Shown one piece after another: positions 1-9,932 of a stretch of 25,000 bases of DNA. Position 1 is the stretch's first letter. Each line of letters opens with the position of its first letter. The DNA is from Actinidia chinensis. Taxonomy: Eukaryota; Streptophyta; Magnoliopsida; Ericales; Actinidiaceae. The stretch lies in the NCBI GenBank assembly GCA_009663005.1, contig VIGQ01001310.1:140001-165000 (forward strand). The letters are read 5' to 3'. The position numbers and the translations under genes were made by a program. The notes under the pieces were generated by a model that worked only from the letters and a program-made list of their open reading frames with translations, had not been told where the DNA came from and searched no databases.

Positions 1-589
1 TGCCTCCCGTCGTCCACCTCCATCCATGAGTGCGCTCCAATCAGCTGGGACGAAGCAGGCGCCTCTCTCGGACGGAGGCGGCGTTGACCTCCCTCCTCCA
101 GGGAAGCTGCCTTTGTCTCTCAGCAAGTGGGTGAGGGGAGAATGTGGAGCAAGGTTGACAGCATTATGGGGTAAAGGATCCCAGATAGTGGACGGGAGAG
201 TCTGCCTACCGCACGCGCAGGTCTCTTCTATCTTCCCCCTCATCATAAAACTTTAATTCTGTAAGAGCCCCAAGAACCCGGCAAACAGCGAGAGTTGGTT
301 GAATAAAGAGCGGGACCGGAGAGGGCTGATCGAAGGAAGAGAAGTCATCCATATAGGAGAAATGAAGAGGAAACCCATCTAGGAAGTCAGAACATCTTAG
401 TTCCGATCCCAGCGCAAACCAAAAGATATCCCTTCCCTTCCAGACCAGCCACATACAAGATGTTCCCCTTTCCTGCGAATTTTTCGCGCATTCCGTTCAG
501 AGTCAGCTTCTTCCTCAATCCCCTTCCCGTCATTTGTCGCCCTGTCTGGGGGGGAGAGAGTTTCGCTATTCCCATCGTTGACTTTTGAC
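1..589. other. GC-richer segment without a recognised gene
   Basis: This stretch is clearly richer in G+C than the rest of the window. The longest open frames are short (about 76 codons on plus from 26, about 82 on minus ending at 206), and I recognise no protein family in either. The minus-strand frame (454 to 206) and an overlapping minus frame (575 to 387) could be one coding piece with a frame break, but this is speculation. It could be the edge of a genic region, an exon or a transposon fragment. It ends where the 'ggtccctgaa' array begins. Confidence 0.3.
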
Positions 590-842
590 CGGTAAATTAC
601 AGTTTTCAGTCCCTGAATTTTCTGGTAATTACAATTTTGGCCCCTGAAGTTTCGGTAACTTACATTTTGGTCCCTGAAGTTTCGGTAAATTCATTTTGGT
701 CCCTTAAGTTTTTTCGGTAAATTACAGGTTTTTGGTCCCTGAACTTTGGAAAAATACAGTTTGGGTCCCTGACTTTCTTCTGAAAATTACAATTTGGTCC
801 CCTGCCTATTTCTGGAAAATTCAATTTGACCTCATTTTTTGG
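590..842 (+). repeat. Degenerate tandem array, ~35-40 bp unit ('ggtccctgaa' type)
   Basis: About seven imperfect units follow one another. Each combines a 'ggtaaattaca' or 'ggtaattaca' box with a 'tttggtccctgaa' box (for example near 606, 640, 671, 698, 736, 765 and 795). Such units are widespread in plant genomes as minisatellite-like dispersed repeats. A related array in the opposite orientation lies at 13862-14030. It sits just upstream of the copia gag region, where an LTR would be expected. Confidence 0.75.
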
Positions 843-1085
843 ATTTTAGGTAAGAGCAAATTTGGTCCTCAGATTGTCGAATTTTGATACAGTGGCGCCG
901 AGAGGTTGCTGATTTGTTCAGTTTAGCCTTCTTAAGTTTTTCCTGGCATTCCCCGGACTCCTCCGTGTGGTCAGAATTTTGGCATATTTTAAAATTCCTA
1001 TATCAGTTTTGGGTGGCGTTAAATTGTTTTGATGGCAGAAGAAATAACCACTAGCAGTTTCCGGTAACTCTGGGATAGGACTACG
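843..1085 (+). other. Leader upstream of copia gag; no 5' LTR or clear primer-binding site seen
   Basis: This interval should hold the end of the 5' LTR and the primer-binding site of the copia element. I find no stretch resembling the 3' LTR and no initiator-tRNA-complementary site following a CAACA end. The phrase 'cagtggcgccga' near 891 recalls primer sites of some plant LTR elements, but I would not assign it. The last ~70 bp before the ATG probably belong to the element's untranslated leader. Confidence 0.35.
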
Positions 1086-1930
1086 ATGTCTAATGCCAAG
1101 AATTTGAAGTTGAAAAATTTGAATGGGACAATAACTTCCGGTCATGTGGCAATGCGAAGTTTTGGATGTTCTCATTCAACAGGATTTTGATAAATTACCT
1201 TACTCTGGAGGCGTAAGTTCAGATGACATATCAGAGAGGATGGGTCGAAACTTAATCGCCAAGCTTGGCGGTACTATCAGACTTTTGGTCTTGCCAAAGA
1301 CCAACTTAATTTTGTTTATGAAAGAGACCCGTCAGCAAAGGAGTTTCTGGGACAAAAAACTCTCGAGCCACCCTTACCCTGACCACGACTTGTTGCTCCC
1401 CCTGCTCTCTCGTTCCCCCTCCCCTCTTCGCCTCTTTTCTCTTCCCCATCCCTCCGTTCCTGTTCCATGAATGAGCATCTGAATAGTTTCAATAAATCTG
1501 GCTGATCTGCAAAATTTGGATGTTGAAATTGAATGATGAAGATAATGCTCTGTTTGTTATTAAATTCCTTGCCCTGAAACTTATGAGCATTTGAGACAAC
1601 TCACCGGTTCTGTACGTTAAATGATGAAATTACATTTAATGAATGGTGTCTAATGCCTTTATGAATAATGAGGTACGAAAGAAAGATCAGTAATGCCTCA
1701 CATGTAGTGCCACTGCTCCACAGGAATCGAGTTCAGATGCATTTACAAGGCAAGGTTAGGACGAGTACCCTCCAGAACAAGTCTACATTTCTGTGGAAAT
1801 CTTCTCTCAACTCTACTATCACACCTTATCTTCTATTCTACATCTTTCCCAGCCTCTTCATTTTGCCTCTTTTCCTCAGAAAGGCCATTGGAAGGCTAAT
1901 GTCCGATCAAAAGGAAAGATGAAACAAAAG
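1086..1930 (+). pseudogene. Copia gag (UBN2-type) with zinc knuckle, frame-broken
   Basis: The ATG at 1086 is followed by sequence that, across frames, reads like a copia gag N-terminus. The block at 1144-1400 carries VLDVLIQQDFDK, then GTIRL and a W-D-K stretch typical of UBN2-domain gag. 1468-1690 continues with MNEHLNSFNK, an acidic E-D-x-A-L block and a NNEVRKKDQ block. Near 1878-1915 a GHWKA-x-C piece marks the zinc knuckle that binds RNA in the capsid. About 1360-1455 is unusually C-rich and matches gag poorly, as if replaced or badly sequenced. The role in an intact element is to form the virus-like particle. Confidence 0.8.
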
Positions 1931-2420
1931 CAATGTGGCACACAAAAATAAGATGAAGATTTGGATTCAGTTTTGACAAGTTTCATCACCACTATCCAAT
2001 CGACGAGTGATTTCTGGATTCGGGATGTTTTCCTATCACATGAGTCTTACCGAGATTCTGAAATTTTCGAGCCTTGAGGATTTCGACGGTGGTGTTGTTC
2101 TGATGGGTATGATCAATGCCTTCAAAACAAGGGTGGATAGGCACGATCCGACTGTAAGATGTTCAATGGAACTATCGATATTTTTGTTATACTGATTTTC
2201 TTTATTGTACCGTACTTGATAAACCTCTTTCTCTCTCTCTGGGAAACCTTCGACTCAAAAGGTTATAATGTCCTATGGAACGAGGTATTCTTAAAGTTGT
2301 TCGATGTGCGTGGGTTTCTATGATGAAGGCACTCGAAAGGGAAATTATAAGGGGGGGGCTGGTCCCCGATGGGAGTACTGGTCACAGGGACTTGGGCCGG
2401 TTCCAACAGTTCAGATGGAT
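1931..2420 (+). pseudogene. Copia aspartic protease and downstream linker, frame-broken
   Basis: The catalytic D-S-G triplet is readable at 2017-2025 in an LDSG context, as in copia proteases of the WxLDSG type. It is followed by a histidine-containing segment, a 'GGVVLMG' block near 2089-2109 and a G-x-G-T-V-R type segment, each in a slightly different frame. From 2275 the frame reads ERGILKVVR, corresponding to the 'GGVLKV' part of related polyproteins. The protease would cleave Gag-Pol. Several single-base frame changes and a CT-rich run at 2226-2241 interrupt it. Confidence 0.75.
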
Positions 2421-2424
2421 CAGA

Positions 2425-3640
2425 TACTTCCTTCCAGATTATGGCATATGCGATGGGCCTCCTGGAGAAAGCTTGTTCAAACTTTGTACGACAAGGATTT
2501 TCTGAAAGGAGCTAAGACTGGACAAATTGATTTTTTGTGAGCTTGTGTGTTGGGCAAGCAGACTAGGGTAAAGTTTGGCACTGCAATTCATCATACTGAA
2601 GGCAATTCTGGATTATTTCACACTGAACGTTTGGGGACCTACAACGGCTTCTTCTTTGGGAGGTAGACATTGGTTGGTTACGTTTTATCGCCGTTTTCTC
2701 CAGACGAGTTGGGTCTACATCATGACAAGGTGATAAAGATGAAGTTCTTGATACCTTTCTGAGTTGGAAGTCAAATGGTGGAGAATCAACAGGCAGAAAA
2801 ATTCAAAAGCTGCTCCGATCTGATAATGGAGGCAATACAGATATGGATCCATTTCTCAAGATATTCCAAGAGGAATGGTATTCAGACACTTCATCACAGT
2901 TCGTCGTACGCCTCAACAGAACGGAGTAGCAGAAACGCATGAACCGTACTCTGGTGACGAGAAAGTTCGATGCTGTTGTCCTCACACCTCACGCTGGATT
3001 GAGCCAGGCATTTTGGGCAGAGGCATGAGCTATGCCTCTCATCTCGTCAACACATATTACCTGCACTGAGCTTCTGTGGAATTGGTGGAAAAAAACGCCA
3101 ATGGAGGTTTATGGTCTGGTAATCCTGTTTCAGATTATGATGATTTACACGTATTTTGATGTTCTGCATATTTTCATGTGACTGAATCCAAGTTGGAATC
3201 CTAGAGCCAAGAAGCCATATTTTTGGTTTTAGGTTCTGGTAAAAAGGCATTAGACTTTGGTGTCCGTAGTTAAAAGAAAGTTTTTTCTTGAGCAGAGATG
3301 TTACTTTTGAGAGTCTGGGATGTTACATTCTGATAAGAGAATCTGAGTCCGACATCTACCTCACAAGTGGAGCTTGAGAGTCAAGTAGTGCCAATTAATA
3401 CGTTCATAGAGTTGATATTCCTGACAGGAATCCGAGGATGGTTGATCCTATACCGATTGGAAAGAGGCTCAAACTTCACAACCAGCAATTCTATCGCGAC
3501 TAGTAGACAGCAGAGAGTGATTCGGATACCTGCTCGATATACTGAAATACTGTGGCCTATGCACTTCCTTGATTGAAGGGAGTTCCGTGTAACTTACAAG
3601 GATGCCATAACAAGTACTAGGAAAATCTAAATGGAAGAAG
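2425..3640 (+). pseudogene. Copia integrase (GAG-pre-integrase, catalytic core, C-terminal region), frame-broken
   Basis: The zinc-binding GAG-pre-integrase module begins with LWHMRW at about 2438 and continues as KGAKTGQIDF, then a C-x-LGKQTRVKFGTA stretch up to about 2590. The core follows: an H-T-x-x-W-G-P block (2617-2641), an SDNGG block (2820-2832) with the second acidic residue, the E-containing F-Q-E-E segment (2860-2876), then RRTPQQNGVAE (2908-2934), EKVRC and F-W-A-E-A. Past 3060 the copia C-terminal region is weaker and ends in an acidic linker near 3640. The enzyme would insert the cDNA into the genome. Multiple one-base shifts and stops are present. Confidence 0.85.
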
Positions 3641-3664
3641 GCTCGGATGAAGAAATGAGTCCCG

Positions 3665-4430
3665 CTTCACAAGAACCCGACTTGGGAGTTGGTACAGTTG
3701 CCTAAAGGAACGAAAAGCAATAATCGGTTGCAAATGGGTATTTGCCAAGGAAGGAAGATACTCCGGAATCGATCAAAAGCTAGATTGGTGGCGAAAGGCT
3801 ACGTCTCAGAAAGAAGGGATAGACTATAATGAGGTTATTTTTCTCCTTTTGTTTAAGCAATTCGTCTATTCGTATTTTATTAGCTTTGGTTGCTCCGTTT
3901 GATCTTGATGTTGGCTCAACCGACGTCAAAACCGCTTTCCTACATGGTGATTTGGAGATGAGGAGATATACATTGGCTCAACCAGATGTTCAAAGTACCT
4001 GGCAAAGAAACATTTGGCATGTCGGTTAAAAGGTAATTCTTTATATGGCCTTGAAAGCATCTCCTCCTCGACAGTGGTATAAGCGATTTGATCAGTTTAT
4101 GGTGGAACACAAATACACCATGAGTCAGTTTGATCATTGTGGTATTTCCGCAAACTCCACGACGGTTCCACAATGATTTATTTTCTCTTGATTTGGGATG
4201 ATATGCTGATCGCATCTAAGAGCAAGGTGGAGATTGGACAAGATTGAAAGCTCAACTCTCAGGAATTTGAAAAGAAGGATCTTGTGAAGCAAGAAAATTC
4301 TGGGAAGGGAGATTAAGAGGGACAGAGTGAAAGGTACATTTTGGTTAACTCAGACTCAGTATTTGAAGAAGTTTCTATAGAAATTTGGCATAGATAGTTT
4401 TCACTAAACCTGTTGGTACGGCCGTGCCTC
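3665..4430 (+). pseudogene. Copia reverse transcriptase (RVT_2), frame-broken
   Basis: The domain opens with a TWELVQLPKG-like segment near 3680, then CKWVFAK (3731-3752), and a block 3832-4030 with IRILLALVA and TDVKTAFLHGD, which contains the first catalytic aspartate. LYGLKASPRQWY-type sequence lies near 4041-4080. The catalytic pair that is normally Y-V-D-D reads W-D-D-M at 4192-4203, so both aspartates are visible but the preceding residues are altered or misread. Later sequence (QTQYLKKF near 4350) belongs to the palm/thumb region. In an intact element this copies the RNA genome into cDNA. Confidence 0.87.
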
Positions 4431-5235
4431 TCACTTCAAATTGAGTGCTTTCATGTCTCCTTCACGATGATAGCGAAAGCATATTGCGAGTGTTCCGTAT
4501 GCTAATGCTTGTTGGTGCTCGATGTATGCTATGGTGTGTACAAGACCGGATATTTCACATGCTGTTAGCATGTCAGCAGGTATATGCAATGATCCAGGAA
4601 AGTTCACACTGGCAGGCCGTGAAATGGATTCCTGTCGGTATATTCATGGTACAGTCGATGTTGGTTTTAAATTTCATGAGGAATGACAATCCAGTCAGTA
4701 TTCAGTTGGTTATGTTGATTCTGATTATGCTGGTGATCCTTGACAAACACGATCGACGACTGGATAATGTTTTTTACTATGGCTGGTGGACCGGTTAGTT
4801 GGCGTTCTACTCTTCAGTCTACAGTTGCTTTTTCCACAACTGAAGAATGGCGAGAGTATATGGCAGTGACAGAAGCTTTTAAAGAAAGCTATCTGGTTTA
4901 CATTGGTTTTGATCAATGACTTGGGGATTTCCAGGAGCATATTACAAGTTTTAATGTGACAGTCAGAGTGCTATTGTTTCGCGAAGAATTCTTTCATCAT
5001 GCTCGTACCAAGCACATTTGATGTCCGATTCCATTTTGTTCGAGAAATTTTGGAATGAGGAGATATATTGCTTGATAAGATCAGTACTGCGGACAACCCT
5101 GCGATATGTGACAAAGGTTTGTTTCTTTCGGATCAGTTTTACATTGCTGGACTTGATCAATATCTTCCCGCAGCATGGCGCCTAAGGCGCATTGGTGGCA
5201 GCAAGCGTTACTCTATTTGGGAGACGTTTTTCGCC
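4431..5235 (+). pseudogene. Copia RNase H and polyprotein C-terminus, frame-broken
   Basis: The connection region shows a YAMVCTRPDI-type segment (4526-4555) followed by the RNase H signature Y-V-D-S-D-Y-A-G-D at about 4708-4737. Next come an A-G-G-P-V-S-W stretch (4783-4805), a LQSTVAFSTTEE stretch (4814-4850), and an H-A-R-T-K-H-I block at 4997-5020. Past that the tail reads DKISTADNPA near 5070-5100. Most frame changes here can be accounted for by one extra base while the amino-acid text stays close to the family. The enzyme would degrade the RNA strand during reverse transcription. Confidence 0.87.
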
Positions 5236-5249
5236 CAAGGTGTAGATTC
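5236..5249 (+). other. Polypurine tract-like site before the 3' LTR
   Basis: The sequence 'caaggtgtagatt' resembles the 'aaggtggagatt' purine tract that precedes the LTR in Tnt1-like elements, with one interrupted position. It lies directly before the proposed LTR start and just after the RNase H tail, the expected place for priming plus-strand cDNA. Confidence 0.6.
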
Positions 5250-5635
5250 TGTGGATTGGATTCAAACTCTTCAATCTTGGATGGTTTCAAACTCTTTGTG
5301 TTTGTATTGGCTTCAACTTCTTTCTGGATTGGAATTCCAAAGTCCTTGTTGGATTTGATCTAATCACTTTGCCTATAAAGAGACACAAGTCTCAGATATA
5401 GGTATATGAGATTAGAAGCGTAGTTTTTTAGTTTATTTGGTTTATTTTCTTTCTCTTTTCTGTTTGAGAGAGGAAATCTGAATTGTATCGGTTTTCCTCC
5501 ATAATAGGTGAAACTCTTGTCACCCGAGGACGTATGCAACTCTGCCGAACCTGCGTAAATCATTGTGGTTAGTGTGGCGTGAGTTATCTTGATTGTGTTT
5601 GACTTGGTGTGGATCGATTTTCTCTCGGCACAACA
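5250..5635 (+). repeat. 3' LTR of the copia element
   Basis: The LTR is placed from 'tgtggattgg' (a TGTTGG-type start with one altered position) directly after the polypurine tract, to 'cacaaca' at 5629-5635, giving the TG...CA ends and a length near 386 bp. Inside are a TATA motif at 5374 and CT-rich and T-rich sequence downstream. Exact ends are inferred from element anatomy, because the partner LTR is not in the window. Similarity to the upstream region of the second CNL copy resumes at about 5646, only ten bases past the proposed end, which supports this border. Confidence 0.65.
5374..5380 (+). promoter_or_regulatory. Candidate LTR TATA box
   Basis: 'tataaag' lies about 125 bp into the LTR, the usual position for the U3 promoter of a copia LTR, and is followed by a T-rich R/U5-like region. 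It points toward the CNL copy that begins at 5729. Activity cannot be judged from sequence. Confidence 0.4.
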
Positions 5636-5728
5636 CAAACCTATGTACACATTCATAGCAGAATATCAGTGAGCATATGGTGAAATGAGAGAAAATTGTT
5701 GTTGGTATGAGAGTACAATAGAAGGAAA

Positions 5729-8520
5729 ATGGCGGAAATTGCGGTGAACTTTGTTATCGCAGGTTGGTCGTTATGCTCCAATCGAGGCACTATTGTAGTG
5801 GGAGGTGGGAACAGAGAATTAATAGCATTATAGCCTGAATACAAGTAAATTCAACCTTTCCTAAGGGATGCAGATTAAGTGCAAGATAGAGGAAGCCTCA
5901 AACTAGGTGCGGGAAGCTGGGGTGAAACAATTACAGTGTTCTCATCAGATCGTAAGATGTCATCGATGAATACATACTTCACTTGCGGAATGTCCTCAGC
6001 GGCGTGGAGTCATTAGTGTCTTTGACAAAGCTGTTAACGTATCAAAACTAAAACCCAGACATGACATAGCTTCTAAGATGCAACAATGTCAAGAGAACAG
6101 ATTTGCGAGAATCAAGGAAAAGGGTGCAACACGTATAATTTCCGTTCGCATATATTCATCACTTGGCAACCAGCAGTGGGAAAACGTCACTGGCACGATC
6201 GTTGCTTCGAGTAGTGCTTCATAATTTACAGAGGAACCGAATTGGTGTGGGATTGAATCTCAGAAATGAACTGATAGCTGGTTTTATATGATCACCAAAA
6301 CGGTGGTAATTTCATTTGGTAGCTTCGAGGAATTGGTATACCACACTCTTGCCAATATAGTTGACGATAACCCAATTGTGACCGCACATTTCAATGCCAT
6401 GCTTGGATCTCGGCTCTGAAACTATAAGACGGGAGGAACTTCTGAAGATAATGATCAAGAACACGGTCACAAGAGCAAAGGCCCTGCACCTGAAAGAATC
6501 GACCCAAATGGTGCCAGGTCACTGATCAAAAAGCGCTAAAGAGAGTTTTATGCGAAAAGAGGTCGTGTTTTTTTTGTGAATGATGTTTGGGACTCGACCT
6601 TTTGTCCTTCAAGGGTGGAAATACGCCTTCCTGAATAACCACGAGGCAGTCGGGTAGTAAAAAATCACTACTTCGTAAGATGTCGTTGCTTATTCTTGCA
6701 AAGAATCTCCATTGTATCATGTCCCCAACTCCAAATCCATTTTGCCTCCAAAATGGGCTTGGGACCACTCTTCTGCAGAAGGCAGTCCACAACTGATTTT
6801 GGGGGGTTGCCCACACGAGTTGACGGATTTGTCTACAAACATTTGTGAAAAGATGTGAATATTTCCGCTTGCACTTTTAACATTGGTGGTGTTTTTCTCA
6901 ACCAAAGAGAAGGTTCCGCAGCACTGGCAGACGATTCTTAATCCAGTATCGTTCTAGTCTAGGAAGTATCCGCGATTTTACAGTATAAAAAGAATTCTAT
7001 CCCTCATCTATTTTGTCTTCCCTATCACCCTCAAACTTTTGTTACTTGTACTTTTGGCATATTTCCCGAGATTTCTCAATCAGTTGTGTAAGATGGATCG
7101 GCTATGGATAGCTGAAGGTTTGGTCAAGAAAGGAGGCAAAACTTTGAGAGGTTTTGCTCGGAATACTTGACTGATCTTCTTTATAGAAGCTTTGGTTCAA
7201 GTGTCATGGGTAGATTTTGATGAAAAGCTAGATATTTCGAGTCATGATATAATGAGAAGAGATTAACCTCTTGATATCCAAGATTTGGGTTTTGTTACGT
7301 TTTGTCAACCGATCCCTGGTTTTTTGAGTTTCGTTTCGACAGACGAGACCTAGTCGCCATTGTCAATCCACAACAGCACAGAATAAAGTTTCTAGAGACA
7401 TTACCGGGGTCTAGTATTCGTCAGTTTTTATCTTTAACGCAGAGGATTAACGGTGTCTTTTGTGGCAATATTGTTTCGCAAAATTTCAAGCCTTGAAAAC
7501 TTAGACTTCGAAAATTCCCCCTTTGCGTTGTCCTTCTGAAGAAGTTGGCAATCTTTTTCCATTTGAGGTATTTAAGTTTGAGGGACACAAAACAAGGTTC
7601 TACAAGTCCAATTGGAAGTGCTACAGAACCTTTGACAAAAGTATGATCTAAAAAGTCCTTGTTGTCTGAGGTTACCTGTTTGAAATTAATAGGCTCCATA
7701 AGCTCCGCCACTTCTTGTCTACTACCTCCGTGAAAAATTAATCAGGAGGTCGATCGTCAACACGGAGTGAGATTTCATGAGGGTTTTGGTGGTGCGTTTT
7801 AGAGCTTTGCAGAAGCTATAAATTTTTTGGAGCAAACAAAGACCCTTCGTTATTTGAAGACCTTAGAAAGCTACCGCATTGAGAAGTTGGGCATCAAAAA
7901 AGTGAAAACGGAAGATGGTATAGCCTTTGTGCAATGCCATTGAAAGATGACCCACCGTGAGATCTTTAGATGTAGTTCATTAAGTCGTGATGACATTATC
8001 GATTAACAGCATATTGCATGGCATGGTCCCCTCAGTATCTTTCGGGCGTTGTAACCTGCGGAGAGGCGTTTAGAGAGTTCCCGGTTTGGATTTCTACCTT
8101 GAAAATCTGTCGAGTACGTTCAGATGGGCAAGGTGACAGAGGATCCACTACCATGCCTTCAAGGTCTTCCTATTTGTTAGAACTTGGCTCACTTGACGCG
8201 TATGACAGGGGAGCTCTTACATTTAGAGAAGGAGGAATTTCAAAACTTCCGGTTCTTGTCCTCCAAACTTATGCATTGATTCGTATAATTGACATGGGAG
8301 CGTTGCTTCTTCTACAAAAGCTATATATTGGCCTACCCGCAGCTGAAGGAGGTGCCCTCGGCATTCCACATCCTGAGAAAATTCAAATCTTCCTTCTACG
8401 ATGTGACGGATGACTGAATTCGCATTTACCAGCTACCAGAGGAATGTCAAGATCTAAAGTCGTTGACACATTCCCGAAAGTCCATGTTTCTCATTAGAAA
8501 TGAGTCGGACCGTATCACAC
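5729..8520 (+). pseudogene. RPM1-like CC-NBS-LRR resistance gene, copy 1, frame-broken
   Basis: CNL proteins are cytoplasmic or membrane-associated immune receptors that sense pathogen effectors. The ATG at 5729 opens MAEIAVNFVI, a typical Rx-type coiled-coil start, followed across frames by DVIDEYILHL (5950-5985). The NB-ARC is traceable: a degraded P-loop at 6319-6352; a V-N-D-V-W-D kinase-2 piece at 6571-6590; a C-x-x-x-P-L-A-like GLPLA position near 6857-6880; an FPEI block near 7063; L-W-I-A-E-G at 7103-7120; and S-H-D where M-H-D is expected (7240-7248). LRR-like sequence runs 7290-8420, including DLRKLPQLRKLGIK (7860) and LTFREGGF (8217). Total length (~2.8 kb, no obvious intron) fits RPM1-like genes. 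Many one-base frame changes and stops occur. The P-loop lysine codon is not visible. A copia LTR ends 94 bp before the ATG. True pseudogene versus sequencing error cannot be separated here. Confidence 0.85.
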
Positions 8521-9320
8521 CTATGATCTTCGTTGAGTGTTTACAACAACTACCCTAAAAGGTATTGTCCTCCATTGTGTTCGTGAAGTAATAAAAATGC
8601 CGAGAGTGCTCCGAGGATAAATTTTTTACTGAGTAAATAATTTTTTATAGAAAATAATTGACCTTGAAAAGTTAGATACATGTGACGATTGGTTGTTTAT
8701 TAAAAAAAAACAACAGAGGAAAAATTGTAATTTATAAATGCCAATATTTATAATAACTAATAGGTTCCTTTTTGATAAAGAAATTCTATGACTTTCATGT
8801 GGCTAGAAGAGGTTATATTTAGAAAAAAGGATGTATCTTTATATTCAGATGCTTTTTTCGTTAGATCTTGCAAAGCTACTACATCTTTATGACATTCTTT
8901 TGAGATTTGTGATACTTAAATTTATGGAAATCGAGATCATTCTTATACCTTCTTTTTTTTCTTGGCAAGTCTTTCTTATACTTTTTTACTTCATACATAT
9001 ACAAAAAAGTATCCAAAGATTGTTCCCAATAATCTTCACATATCATTGAAGCAACTCCGATCGTAACCCTAGATTTCTCTTTCACATTTGAAGGATAGAT
9101 TCTATTTATTAAAATTATTTTTTAGATTTTAATAACATAGTTTTGATTGTTTTGATTCACTTCCTATACTTTGTTATTGTGATATGGATGTAAAAGCACA
9201 AAAAAATATATGTTTTAGTTCTCCTCCTTTTCCGCATATTTGGTGATCCTGCTTCCCTTCTCTTCCAATCAACACAAACATTTTTAATTTTCAGGTCTTA
9301 CAATTCAGGACAACTCATGA
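8521..9320 (+). other. 3' flank of CNL copy 1, duplicated downstream of copy 2
   Basis: No coding function is recognised. From about 8865 to 9250 the sequence aligns by eye, in order, with 20140-20530 behind the second CNL copy. Shared landmarks include 'gaaatcgaga' (8928 / 20210), 'cattcttata' (8938 / 20221), 'ctttgttattgtg' (9169 / 20450) and a 'gtaaaagc' box (9190 / 20471). The AT-rich composition suggests a 3' UTR or terminal intron. It ends near a 'tttcagg' acceptor-like site at 9290. Short open frames on both strands here look fortuitous. Confidence 0.6.
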
Positions 9321-9932
9321 GTTCATTTGGCTACAGTAGGTTCATATCCTCAAAGCAGCCAACATGTGTCTGTTTTATTTATTTATGTACTTGTTGAGAT
9401 TGACATTTTTGTTGGTTGTTTTTGCTTGCATAAACAGCGTGTTTGATTGCTAAGCAATAAATTGTTGTGTAATATGTTTCAAACACACATAATACTTTGT
9501 TTCTACTTGGTGTACTCTTAGTTCCTTTCTCCCTTATTTGAGCTATAGTTGAGGAGCTTGCTTAACATTGATTGTCTGCCGTTATTTCATCTTAAAATTT
9601 TGTTATCTATATAGTCTTATAATATTATTTGTTTCTTGTAATCTTGCAATAATTCCCAACTAGGTGCATCTTTTTACCTAGTTCAGTGTTGAGGTCTTTT
9701 TTAAGTCCGCAATGCAATTTTCCCCATGAGTTCTATGAACTTCATTTGAATCTTATTGCACAATGGGGAACACTCCAGTCTGCTTTAAAAAAACCTTTCC
9801 GCACACACATGCCACATGTCTGTGCATGTGATTTAATTAATCCTCTGAACATCTGTTACAACTGCAAACGCTTTGCCTCCAATATGATTCTTTCCACACT
9901 AATCGGACACTTCCGCACATATCAAAATCTAT
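9321..9932. other. AT-rich spacer with one unassigned open frame
   Basis: A 100-codon plus-strand frame runs 9686-9988, entering the LRR relic at its end. Its first 80 residues match no family I recognise. It contains several Cys and His residues, but not in a clear zinc-finger spacing. The remainder is low-information AT-rich sequence. Confidence 0.35.

Larger units (their letters stand above)
1086..5635 (+). mobile_element. Ty1/copia LTR retrotransposon (Tnt1/Tork-like), frame-broken, 5' LTR missing
   Basis: Translated blocks in the three plus frames give the canonical copia order: gag (UBN2-type), CCHC zinc knuckle, aspartic protease, GAG-pre-integrase, integrase core, reverse transcriptase, RNase H, then a polypurine tract and a 3' LTR. 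The integrase-before-RT order separates Copia from Gypsy. Wording such as TPQQNGVAE, DVKTAFLHGD and SDYAGD is typical of plant Tnt1-94-like polyproteins. The element would encode one ~1300-residue polyprotein; here no frame stays open for more than about 120 codons. A 5' LTR is not recognisable upstream, so the element is solo-ended, truncated or rearranged at its left side. Its right end lies within the 5' region of a CNL gene copy, in the same orientation. Confidence 0.9.

Noticed and set aside
590..842. CRISPR-like or centromeric satellite array
   Set aside because: Units are degenerate, contiguous, have no unique spacers, and number only about seven; they fit a common plant minisatellite-type repeat.
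886..905. 'cagtggcgccga' as a tRNA primer-binding site
   Set aside because: No LTR end precedes it, and Tnt1-like copia elements normally use an initiator-Met site with different wording.
918..1175. Minus-strand frame opposite the copia gag start
   Set aside because: It is a shadow of the plus-strand gag region, with no family features.
8831..9085. Overlapping 70-codon frames on both strands in the CNL 3' flank
   Set aside because: The AT-rich duplicate at 20140-20530 does not keep either frame open.
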